Shown here in pieces: positions 1 to 10,825 of a stretch of DNA of 64,000 nucleotides. The position numbers and the translations under genes are program-made. The notes beneath the pieces are model-generated. The model did no database searches and was not told where the DNA came from. It worked only from the letters and a program-made list of their open reading frames with translations. The stretch comes from Cyanodermella asteris. Its lineage: Eukaryota > Ascomycota > Lecanoromycetes > Ostropales > Stictidaceae. The DNA lies in NCBI GenBank assembly GCA_900618795.1, contig UYJD01000006.1, forward strand, positions 912,785 through 976,784, written 5' to 3'. The first letter of the stretch is position 1; every line of letters starts with the position of its first letter.

Positions 1-2236
1 GAGTTGAAGGCCAAGATCTCGAGTCAGTCCAAGAAGAACTTCGTCCTCGAGAAGGATGTGCGCTATCTCGACTCGCGCATCGCTCTACTCATTCAGAATC
101 GCATGGCCATGGAAGAGGTAGGCAATACCAGGCTGAAAGCGGTGCGATATCGGCTGACGGTGTAACAGCAAAAAGAAGTGGCAGACCATCTTGAGGATGC
201 GACTGACATCCAAGAAGGCTTCTTTCCCAGCGAAGAAAGAACCCAAAAGTACGGCAACCTCATGTTTCTCTTACAATCCGAACCTCGACACATCGCACAT
301 CTCTGCAGATTGGTCACAATGGCAGAGATCGACCTATTGCTGCAGACAGTCATGTTCACCATATACGGAAACCAGTACGAGAGCAGAGAAGAGCATCTGC
401 TGTTGACCATGTTTCAGTCGGTCTTGACCTACCAGTTTGATAACACCGCGGAATACTCATCGCTCCTGCGCGCTAACACACCGGTCTCGCGCATGATGAC
501 CACATATACACGACGAGGGCCCGGTCAGACGTACTTGAAAGAAGTCTTGCGGGACAAGATCAACAATCTTATCGAATTGAAGGAGATGGATCTGGAAATC
601 AATCCGTTGAAGGTATACGAGACCATGGTCGCCAAGATTGAGGAAGACACCGGATCAAGGCCTCCGCAATACCCTCCAGGTATCACTGCAGATCAAGCCG
701 CGGCAAACGAGCAAGTCCAGGCGCTTATCAAACCGAGACTGCAGATGCTGAATGACATCGCCACCTCTTTTCTCGAAATCATCATCGCAGGCCTGGAGCA
801 AGTACCCTATGGTATCAGGTGGATTTGCAAGCAGATCCGAAGTCTCTCGCGACGAAAATATCCCGACGCGAACGACCAGACCATCTGTACACTCATTGGT
901 GGCTTCTTCTTCCTTCGCTTCATCAATCCCGCAATCGTTACACCAAAGTCTTACATGCTGATTGATGGCCAACCTGAAGACAACCCCAGACGAACCTTGA
1001 CCTTGGTCGCAAAGATGTTGCAGAACCTGGCCAACAAGCCTTCATATGCCAAAGAGCCCTACATGGAACATCTTGCTCCCTTCATTGAAAACAACAAAGA
1101 GCGGGTCAACAAGTTCATGCTCGATCTATGTGAAGTTTCGGACTTCTACGAGTCGCTGGAGATGGACAACTATGTTGCGCTTTCCAAGAAGGACTTGGAG
1201 CTCAACATCAGTTTGAACGAAATCTACTCGATGCACAGCATGCTAGAGAAACATCGACAAAAGCTTGCGTCGGGCGAACAGAGCCACCTCGGCCTGCTGC
1301 TCGATGAACTAGGTGCGGCGCCCGCCCAGTTGCCCCGCAAGGACAATCGCGCTATCGCTCTACCCCTGTTCAGCCGATGGGAGCAGACAATCGACTCACT
1401 GACTGCGCAGCTTGATATCACAGAGGACGAGGTCTACTTTATGGAAGCCAAGGCCACGTTTGTCCAAATCATGCGTTCTCTACCACCCAGCTCCGCAGTC
1501 AACCGTCGTCCGTTGCGGCTGGACCGAATTGCCGAGATGGCAGCACAGATCAAGGATGCTGCCATGGTCCGAAAGGGCATACGATCCATTGAGCTGCTCT
1601 CTCAGCTGTCTGAGATGCGAGCCATTGACAAGGCAGACGGATATGAGCCCCTTCGATCGGAAGTCGAACAAGAGTTGCAGCATCTTGGCAGTCTAAAAGA
1701 GAATTGTGTCCAGGAGACTAAGCAGCTTGAGGAGGTCTATGCCACCATCCGGGATCACAACAACTATCTCGTCAGCCAGCTCGAGACATACAAGAGCTAC
1801 TTGCACAATGTTCGCGGTCAGTCCGAAGGCAAAGGCCGCGGTGGAAGCAGCAAACAAAAGCACCAGGTCCTTGGACCCTACAAATTTACACATCAACAGC
1901 TCGAGAAGGAAGGCGTCATTCAGCGCAGCAACGTTCCCGACAACAGGAGAGCCAACATCTACTTCAACTTCACAAGCCCGCTCCCGGGTACATTTGTTAT
2001 TTCCTTGCACTACAAAGGTAAGGTTGAATGCATGCTCGAATGGAATCTTGATTCAATACTGACTGATGACAATAGGGCGCAATCGTGGTTTGCTTGAGCT
2101 GGACCTGAAGCTGGACGATTTGCTCGAGATGCAAAAGGAAAATCAGGAAGACCTTGATCTGGAATACGTGCAGTTCAACGTTCCAAAAGTGCTAGCGCTA
2201 CTCAACAAGCGCTTTGCTAGGAAGAAGGGTTGGTGA
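1..2236 (+). CDS. gapA: Ras GTPase-activating protein, GapA/Sar1-IQGAP type (5' partial)
   Basis: The 3' portion of a RasGAP gene that enters from the left edge. Visible exons are 1-117, 169-2017 and 2076-2236; introns 118-168 (51 bp) and 2018-2075 (58 bp) have GT..AG ends and CTGAC branch sites. About 708 residues are seen. The RasGAP domain carries the hallmark [12 protein letters not shown] near visible residue 285; a RasGAP_C domain follows, ending in [12 protein letters not shown]. Family knowledge: these proteins switch Ras off by stimulating GTP hydrolysis at the plasma membrane, and the IQGAP branch also links to actin. The start [22 protein letters not shown] (residues 14 onward) resembles fungal GapA/Sar1 more than full IQGAP, but the missing N-terminus, where calponin or IQ repeats would sit, cannot be checked here. 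The frame is intact throughout. Confidence 0.9.
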
Positions 2237-3275
2237 CTCCTTGGAAGTCGCAAACAAGACCTACCAGTGTCGCCATGATTAGGACCTGTCACTAGCCCTC
2301 CAAATGGGCTATGCACTTTTTGCGCAGGCCTCTGTCTTTACACCACAGCGCTTGATATGCTCAAGGAACATCACAGAAGAGTGAGGGAGTGCTCCAACTC
2401 AGAGGACCGGAAGCGACAGCCCAGAAGACACCTGAGACGCTTTGCATCGCTAGGCTTTCCCTTTGCCGCTCAATTTCGATGGTTATGCCTAACAACAAGC
2501 CTCGTCACTGACTATGCCGCATTCGAGCGACGTCAAGTGGCCCGCCCTGCTGACAGATGGATCAATCTTGTCAGCAAATATTATACCCCAACACAACACG
2601 ACATTCCCGACACTTGCGAGCAATTGTCGCCTATATTTTCTTGCGGAACGAGCGAGCGTAATGATGTTGTGTTTGCGACGAAGCATGGCCGTGAAGGCAT
2701 GAAGAGACATGGAAGATACCAAGAGTTGTTTCGATATTAGAGAGAAAGGAGAGAGGCCGTTCGGTATTGGCAAATTCTGGCCAAACTGGGCGAATCTACT
2801 GCGTTCGTGCTTTGGAATCGCAATTTAGTTGAGACGTATTGATGAAAGAATGAAGCCACGTTTCCAGCGCTAGAGTATTCTCTTCACTCGCCTTTCTAGT
2901 TCTCTTTCATGTCAGGGGAAAGATATGGCGGTTGATAAATTACTTCATCCTGCCTGCTGCGCAGTTTGATGTATAGCCTCGCGTGGATGGAGAGAAACAG
3001 ATACGCGAGATAGAACTTGCAAATACATCGGAGCTATCAACTATCGAATTATCACTGTGGCGACCTCCGTGAGCCTGACCCTCTTGGATCTTGGAGGAGC
3101 GAGGTCTTGGCGTCAAGCGAGCCGGACTATTCTCCGGTCGCCGGCGCAACGCCTCAACGCAGAACCAACACCACCCCATCGGATCAGAAAACCCACCTCA
3201 ATTCCAGGACAACAACCTCTGCGACCGCGCCCGGGCCTCGAAGCCTCATATCTAAACCTCTACAAATCATACAAC
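2237..3275. other. Intergenic, RasGAP 3' end to kinesin 5' end
   Basis: About 1.0 kb between two same-strand genes. It should hold the RasGAP 3' UTR and the kinesin promoter and 5' UTR. The open frames here have no recognisable domain. The stretch just before 3276 is CA/CT-rich, as is common in fungal leaders. Confidence 0.5.
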
Positions 3276-5978
3276 ATGGATCCACCACCGCGACCGGGCT
3301 CGTCCTCTCTCTTCCAAGTCTACCTCCGCCTCCGCCCTCCACACCAGCAACAAACTCAACAAACACACCGCGATCTCTACCCCCAACTCCCGCCCGAGCG
3401 GTTCCTGGCAGTCGAACGGCCGACGACACCGACAAAAGCATCATGGACCGAGTCGCAGCAGTCGGCGGCACCCACGCACATCACGATCAACCCGCCGAGC
3501 GACTCGAGGAAGCGGGCGGTGGAGAAGTTTGCGTTCACGAGGGTGTTTGAGGAGGAGACGAGTCAGCTGGAGATATTTCGGGACAGTGGACATGTGGGGT
3601 TGATTGATAGTGTGCTGAATGAGGGGAGAGATGGACTTTTGGCTACGTTGGGCGTGACGGGGAGTGGCAAGGTATGTAACAGACGTGAACCGAGGATGGA
3701 AAGTAAGAACAAGCTAGGGTGGAAACTGACGGATAATGCAGAGTCACACGATTCTCGGAACGAAATCGCAACGCGGGATCACGCAGATGTCGCTGGACTA
3801 TCTCTTCAGATCGATGGGCTCCAAGGTCGTACACCCAGTGCTGAGCCCGTCGCTTGTCGCCTCGCTCGATACGGCAGATGCGTCCGAGGGCCAATTGCTA
3901 TCGGCTTCGAATTTCCTGGACTCGGTATATGGTGAGGGAATGTCGACACGAGCGCAGTCTCGTGCAACGACACCCGCGGTGGTAAAGGCGTCTTCTTTTT
4001 CTGCAATTTCTAGCAAGCTTCGACCTCCTAAACAGATTGTCAAAACAGGCCCTAAAGCTCAGTGGTATCTCCTTGGTCTGGGTCGAGATTCTCGTGCCTC
4101 ATCTCAACAGTCTGAGATAACACAAGAAGAAAGATCACATGACGCGGATATTGAGAATGTATCTGGCCAGGCTTTCCCGAGCAAGGTTGACTTGCCAAAG
4201 TCTCCTTCGAAGCTTGCTTTCTGGAGTCGCCAGCCGCTTACGCGTGCAAAGATGGCACTGGAAGAGAACCCCAAAGACCGTGACGGTAATGCTGACAAGA
4301 CCCAGGAAGTGTTTGTACCGGCTACCCCGAGACGTCATAATCCACCGCCAAAGCCTCAGAACTTCCCAGTGAAGCCATCTCTAGATAAGCTTGACATTCC
4401 GGCGGCACCGAACGCGGACTACGCCGTCGTTGTGTCCATGTACGAAGTCTACAACGACCGCGTCTTCGATCTGTTGACAGCATCGACCCTCAACGCTCGC
4501 GGTGAGCGTCAACGACGAGCGCTACTCTTCAAAGCTACCGAAGGCTCGCCTGATCGTAAGGTTGTCGCGGGCCTACGCAAGGTCGTGTGCGGAAGCTACG
4601 AAGAAGCGACGATGGTGCTCGAGACCGGTCTCACCGAGCGTCGCGTTGCCGGAACCGGTAGTAATAGCGTCTCTTCACGCTCCCACGGCTTCTTCGTCGT
4701 CGAGGTCAAGAAGCGTGACACCCGTCGCGGCGGCTGGAAAGGCGATGCCCTCACGATTGTCGATCTGGCTGGTTCCGAACGTGCAAAGAACTCGAAGACT
4801 GCCGGATCTGCTCTGGCAGAAGCTGGTAAGATCAACGAGAGTCTGATGTATCTGGGCCAATGTCTTCAGATGCAGAGCGATCTAGCCATGAACGAGAATG
4901 GCACAGGGCCTGCCAAAACCCAGATGGTTCCATTCCGTCAGTGCAAGCTCACAGAGCTGCTCTTCGCGAACAGCTTTGTCGCCGGTGGCGGCCGACACGC
5001 ACAGAGAGGTATCATGATCGTGACAGCAGACCCAGTCGGCGACTTCAACGCAACCAGCCAAATTCTCCGCTACTCGGCTCTGGCAAGGGAGATCACCGTC
5101 CCTCGGATCCCCAGCGTCGCCACCGAAATCGGCGGCTTCACACCAGCTGAAGTCAACGGCTCGAGCAGACCCGGCACGGCCGAGACGAGCAACTTTGGCG
5201 CCAGCATCCGGAGCAACGGCCGCATCACGCCAGACTCGGCAGTTGCGCTGGGTGACCTGGTTGCCGCGCGAGGCGAGGCAGAGAGATTGACCGATGAGGT
5301 TGCGATTCTCGCCATGAGGCTCGCTGAAGAGCAGGCTCGGCGCAGGGAAGCCGAGGAAGGGTGGGCGAGAGCGGAGATGCGGAGCGAAGAGATGGAACGA
5401 GAGATACGCGAAGAGTGCTTCGAGGTCATGGAGGCGAAACTCGATGAGGAGAAACGACGCTGGATGGTCATGCGTGATGAGGAGAAGGATCAAATGGATG
5501 AAGAGATGGACCGCAAGATCGAAATGCTCATGCAAGAAAAGAACGACACCGTCAAGGGTAAGTCTCCAACCACTTTCACCTTCGGCCCACCCCCCGCCCA
5601 ATCGCATCCATCGACCCCGTACTAACGCTGCTGGCAGTCCACGAAGACGTCCCGGAAACCACAAGCACCCGCCTCCGCTCCCTCGAAGACGAAGACGCCA
5701 CCCTCCGCACCCAACTCGACGCCCTGCAACGCGAACTCCAATGCCAGAGCCCCACGAAGCAGAGGAGCGCCAAGAAATCGCTTCGCAAACCGACGGCAAA
5801 CGCACCCCTTTTCGAGCAGACGGCCAGCAAGGAGAACCTGACGGCTGCGCTGCGCAAGCTGGATATCGATGCCGGGGAGCTGCCGGCGCCGATTACGAAG
5901 ACGCCGGGGAAGAAGATGAGGAAGTTGACGCCGAGGAGTGTGTTTGAGGATGAGGATGATGTTTTTGGGGAGGAATGA
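3276..5978 (+). CDS. Kinesin-6-like motor protein (Klp9/MKLP2 type)
   Basis: Exons 3276-3671, 3742-5557 and 5638-5978 give about 850 residues. The first intron splits the P-loop: exon 1 ends GVTGSGK and exon 2 opens SHTILGT. Switch I (NSVSSRSH, about residue 439) and switch II (VDLAGSE, about residue 472) are present, so the motor should hydrolyse ATP. Some 220 residues separate the P-loop from YEVYNDRVFDLL, roughly 150 more than in most kinesins. A large insertion at this place is a feature of kinesin-6 (KIF20/MKLP2, fission yeast Klp9), motors of the anaphase spindle midzone. After the motor comes a charged coiled coil (about residues 510-610) and a basic tail ending FEDEDDVFGEE. Intron 2 (5558-5637) must be removed: reading through gives an early stop. 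Subfamily assignment is inference; kinesin identity is firm. Confidence 0.9.
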
Positions 5979-6262
5979 ACTTTCTTGATTGCAAAGGAGT
6001 GGAGGAGATGCGGATGTGAATGTGCACTGAGAGATAGATACCCTGATGTCCTTTTGGTTTTCCTTGCATTGGGTGGCGTTGGATGTACATGACAATGCGT
6101 TCGTTGTATCAAGACACAAGGGTTCATGAAGCATGCAGCTTGCTAGCTAAGCGACTACGAAATCACGCAAATAGCAGACTGGTCTCGAGAGTGATTGAGT
6201 GAATGCATTGTCGCCTGTTGATACTCCACAGTGTGGATCGAGTATCATGGAGATGCAACTTC

Positions 6263-9200
6263 TCAAAAAACCTTGCCCTGTCTGATGACTCTGTTGAAGA
6301 TCACGGCATCACAAGCTTGGGCATGCTTGGCCTTGACATCTATGCTACCCCTCTTCAGAAACCCTCCAATGCCCTGCTCCTCGAGGTATTTGTCGAACAA
6401 CGCCGTGTCTGGCCCCGTTGTCGAACACGCCGCTCGATCCACCGATCCATCCGCCACCAACTTCTCAACGTGCGCCGACCAATCTTTTAGCAGCCATTGC
6501 GGCAATTGTCTCTCAAGCTTCGCAGGGCCGACTTCAAAGAAACTTTGAAAGACGGCAAAATACCTCAGCCTGGTATCTCCAGTTGCCCTTCGGTGTCTAG
6601 CCCAGTTCTGGAATGCTTCGATGCATGTTTTGTAGTGGTCCCGAGGCCCACAGTCATGGAGCGGATCGTTAGGTTCACCATTGAGACCAATCGACGTCGA
6701 TGAAGGAGCATGGGCCCCATGTTGCCGATTCGATGGTCCTGCACCAAGGTAGTGCAGGGCCTCAAGGTTCGGCAATATCTGCTTCTCGTTCGAGTCGACT
6801 GGTATCAGCGTATGAGAAAGAAATTCAACGACACGATGGTACCCGCTGTGGAACGAGATCTCGCGGAGTTGCTGACCACGAGCACAAATGAGCCATACCA
6901 GTGGCTGCGTCAGGCACCATGACTGGTCCTGACTGTTCTCGATGGTTAGAATTCGCAAAGTATCGATATGTGGCTGAACAGCCAGCTTACGAATTTCATC
7001 GATAGAGGCTGGATCCTTGGATGTCGTGTTGTCGTGAGCCTTCTTCGCACGTCGGCGTAGGAACAAAGTCCGAACTCCCTCGAGTTTTGAAACACATTTT
7101 AAGAAAGGGGTGCTGACATCATCTGTGTGGATGTCGGTAAGGCTCAATGGACGCTCTTCTTGGGCCTTGAGCATCAGCTGCCAAAACGGGCTTTGCCCCC
7201 CGACGCTGAGAAGTACAATGTGCTTAAGGGCATGAAGTTGCAGAGCACGCCCGAGTACCGAAGCCTTCACCGGAATAAGATAGAGCTGAAGATTCTCGAT
7301 AGCTATGCCGTGTTTCTTTCGTATCCACTCCGACATGGCCTGTTCCGGATTCGTGGCCTGCCTGTCGTCAGTCGGGTAGGCAACAAACGGGGCTGCATCT
7401 TTTACCTTTACCGCTTCTTCGGTCACGTCTCGACCTCGCTTGGTCGGACTCACGGAGCGTGCTGGATGCTGCGAGACGATGTCGTTCACAATCTCCTTGC
7501 CTTTGCCCTTATCTTTGAGCGACCGGGGAGCGTCATCGTCGTCGTCGATGATCTCTTGATCTTCTACGGCATCGTCATCAGCACTATCGTTGTCGGGGTG
7601 GACAATGTCGACTCCCATGTCATCGTACGACGCAGCTTTCGCCTCTTCCAACGCTGTGTCAGTAGCCTGTGTCAGCTTGGCCACGGAGACATAATTTTCC
7701 GAGGAACTCTCGCTCGAATCGCTCAGATCGTCGTCAGCCTGAAGGTGCGGAAACATCGAATGCAGCTTCTTGGCGTGATCGACCTTCCATTTGTCTTTCA
7801 TTTTCTGAAAGTCGGAAGCCGGTAAGGGCGGGGCGACTGTGCCTAATGTTAATCCAACGCCCAGTATTTTCTTTGAACTCATGGAAACGGATTCTTCCAA
7901 CTCCTTCGCAGCCGTCTCCATATCTGAAAGAATGTCCAACAACTGAGACTTGGACACAGACATTTTCCACTGGGGGTTTGCGTTCATGTCTAGGGGCGAG
8001 AACCAAGCCGAACTTGGCGTAGCTGCAGAAAAAGATTGGGAAAGCTTACTCGTACCAGATGGGGCTCCGCCACCCACAAACAGGATATCGTCTCCCCATT
8101 TATCTTGCTGTTGAAGATTCTCATGAAGCGGAGTGCCCAGCAGTTGGTTCGCGGAATTAAGATTGTTCGATCCAATAAGATACGGCGGCATATTCGCTGC
8201 TGAGGTACCAGTGCCTGGCGGATATGTGAAAGTCGTGGCCGAACTGGGAGCAAATGCCGCGGCAGAAGTGCTGGGAAGAGCCAGTCCAGGGGGAGCGCCC
8301 CACGGGTTGCTTAGTGTGCTAGTATTGCTGGATTGAGGCATGTATGGGGCAGCTGGGTTCGAGTGCATCTTGCTGCCAGCACTCGGTTTTGACGACTTGC
8401 CGCCTTTGTTCTTGCCCGAGCTGCTTGCCTTTTGCCGTTTGGCAGACCGGGACACTGCAGCGTTGCCAAGCTGGTCTCTCAGCTGTTCGAGGAGCTGCAG
8501 ATCAGCGTCAGAGTCGATTTTCTGTCCTCCAAGTACCTTTTCAACAAGATTGCGTATGCCTTTGGCCGCTTCTGGATCTGTTTCTGAAGGTTTGGCGGGG
8601 GGCTTCGCGGCAGCAGCCAGAGCCTGTTCGACGCTCTTGGAAATCGGATCGGTCTCGACTGAAAGAATGCGAGCCAGTGCCGTTTCTTGTAGGTTCTTCT
8701 GCTTTTTGATGAGGTCCGCGTCTACAACTTGAGTAGCATGCGAGGAGGGTGTGATTTGTATGTCATCGTCTGCGGAACTAGCATCGTCAACATCTTCGAA
8801 AGGAATGTTCATTGGGGGCGGGGGCGGGAGCGAACTAGATGTGTTCGTCGGCCTTCGGGCCTTGGCTGCCAGCTGCATGGAGAAGGTCAACTTGAGTGTC
8901 TTCAGCGAAGTCGCACTCGTTCGGATGCAAGCAGCCAGAGATTCGAAGTGGTTGACATCGTCTATGTCGGCTACAGCCAGCGATGTCAGATTGCAACAAC
9001 GCGCAATGTGCTGGTATGAGAGTTTTGCAGGAGAATCGACGACGTTCTGGCCGTGGTAGAGAGGATTCCGGGCATTCACCTGTACCACAAGGCTCCGTAG
9101 GCTCCGGGTCTCTGCAAGCTGTTTCCAGCACGTGGCGTCAATTTCGATAGGAGCCTGCCATTTGAACATCTCTAGGCTTGTGGCTCGGCGTAAGAGCATG

Positions 9201-9689
9201 TACAAGGATAGCGACAAGAGCTTCTGCCTATCCAGTATTAGCGGCATGGATCATGCAGGAGGCAGGCGAAGAGGGAGAGTAGACATACGCATCCGAGTCG
9301 GGCGAAAAGCGTGATGCAACTTGAAGCTCGTTGCTGGATATCGCGGTGAAGTTCTCGGTTACCTTGAGCGCGAAATCATGAATGTATTGAGCGTAATCGT
9401 GGGAGCTTGTCGTGATCGTTCTCAGAACATCCACGAGCTTGGCCTGTGAGCTTTGGCTAGCAATGCCAGGCCATAGCTTGAAGTGTAGCTTCCGCCAGAG
9501 GCGTCTGCTGGCGCGGTCATGAAAATGCTTCGACACGCATTGCACGTTTCTGAGAGAACGATGAGTGAGATTCGCGAGGATGGCATCCTGCAGCTCGAGT
9601 GGAAGATCAGAGAGGGTTGTAATCGAGCCGGCGAGCTGCGCGGTTGCGAATGCCTTTTCCATGTATGCCTGGATGTTTCCCCCGCTCAT
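6263..9689 (-). CDS. F-box protein with leucine-rich-repeat-like C-terminus
   Basis: Two exons: 9289-9689 (start ATG at 9689) and 6263-9227, with a 61 bp intron 9228-9288 (GTATGT donor, GCTAATAC branch site, TAG acceptor). The join restores codon phase and gives about 1,121 residues. An F-box lies at about residues 25-70 (TLSDLPLELQDAILANLT, then VSKHFHDRASRRLWRKL). The middle (about 270-760) is low complexity, Ser/Pro-rich and acidic, probably disordered. The last 350 residues hold LRR-like stretches such as LEGVRTLFLRRRAKK and LPNLEALHYLG. F-box proteins are substrate receptors of SCF ubiquitin ligases; no substrate can be read from sequence. It is convergent with the kinesin gene and divergent from CDC45. 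No defects seen. Confidence 0.82.
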
Positions 9690-10825
9690 CGTGGATGAGC
9701 TCAGATCGGACCAGCGTCAGGATGACATGAGGCGAGTGAGTCCGGATAAACGAGTGTGCAGTCGCAACTGCTGAGTTGCTAAGCTTGGGATCGTAAAGTG
9801 GAGAGAAAGCTTGGCGCAGGCTGAATCTGATTCTCATGCACAAGCTTGCAACTAGTGCTTGAGCAGACTCAGTGGATGCACTGCTTGAGCCAAGGGTGAT
9901 AGTGATCTATTGCAGTGTAGTGGAAGTGATGAGAGGTTGAAAAAGGGCAAGAAAAGCGCAGGGACGAATAGAGTCAAGCTGCAGGCAATCTTGTCAGCGC
10001 TGAAGGGCAGGGCCAGGGCAGTCAAGAAGAGACTGGCAGCAGGTGGTGGATGAAAGCCTCAATCAGGCGGCAGGTGCGGGCAAGGCGAGAGAGGTGGAGT
10101 GCAGTGGCAAAGAGAAGAAGAAGAAGGTAACAGTAAGTAGTGGTCAGCCTCGTCTTCAACTTCCAGCCTTGAGGCCGCTGCTGGCGCTTCACGGTGGGGA
10201 TCTGGCGACCGGCAGCTGATCGGCGCCAAAGCGCCTGCTGCTGCTCAGGACAGGACGTGAAGCACGACGAGTGTGGCTCGCAGACGCCGTGGACGAGTCG
10301 GCCGGCAGCTCCTGATTGTGCTCAAGCAGGTGACTCGTGTGCTGGGAGAGTGGAGGAAGGGTCGAGACTGGCGTGTTTGTTGGTTCTGGATGTTTTGGAG
10401 GTTTGGAGCTTGGGCCTCCAGCAGACAATCGGAAAGCAGAAAAAAAGCTGCAGGCGAACATCGACGACTGCGACATCACGTGACTCGAGCCGGCGCGCGA
10501 GACGTCAGTCGAAGCTAGACTGCGCTGAGCTGACGCGCCGACGCGTTCGAGTTGCGCTGCGGAACCACCACCGACTGACGGCCTGACTCCCTGACTCCCT
10601 CCACGCTCTATCCCCTCTGACCAGGTTTCCACTCATCGCCTTTGTCCCAGCATTGCATCGACGGCCAGCATAGCGATAACCAGCATGTCATAACACGGCC
10701 GCCGCATCCCAGTATAAACTTCCGCACACGCCGCCGCCGCGTATGAGCAGCATGACCTATTCGCCCTCCACAGCTCCCACCACTCTGTCGACACCAATCA
10801 ACGCGTCGTCGATCAGAGTCTGATC
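9690..10825. promoter_or_regulatory. Divergent promoter region, F-box/LRR and CDC45
   Basis: A 1.1 kb space between two outward-facing start codons. It is purine-rich with GAGA/GAAG runs at 10100-10130 and pyrimidine-rich just before CDC45. No convincing exon was found in it, though upstream leaders or 5' UTR introns are possible. I could not assign specific factor sites. Confidence 0.5.

Noticed and set aside
4882-5805. 307-codon open frame on the minus strand inside the kinesin gene
   Set aside because: Antisense shadow of a confirmed coding region; low-complexity product without domains.
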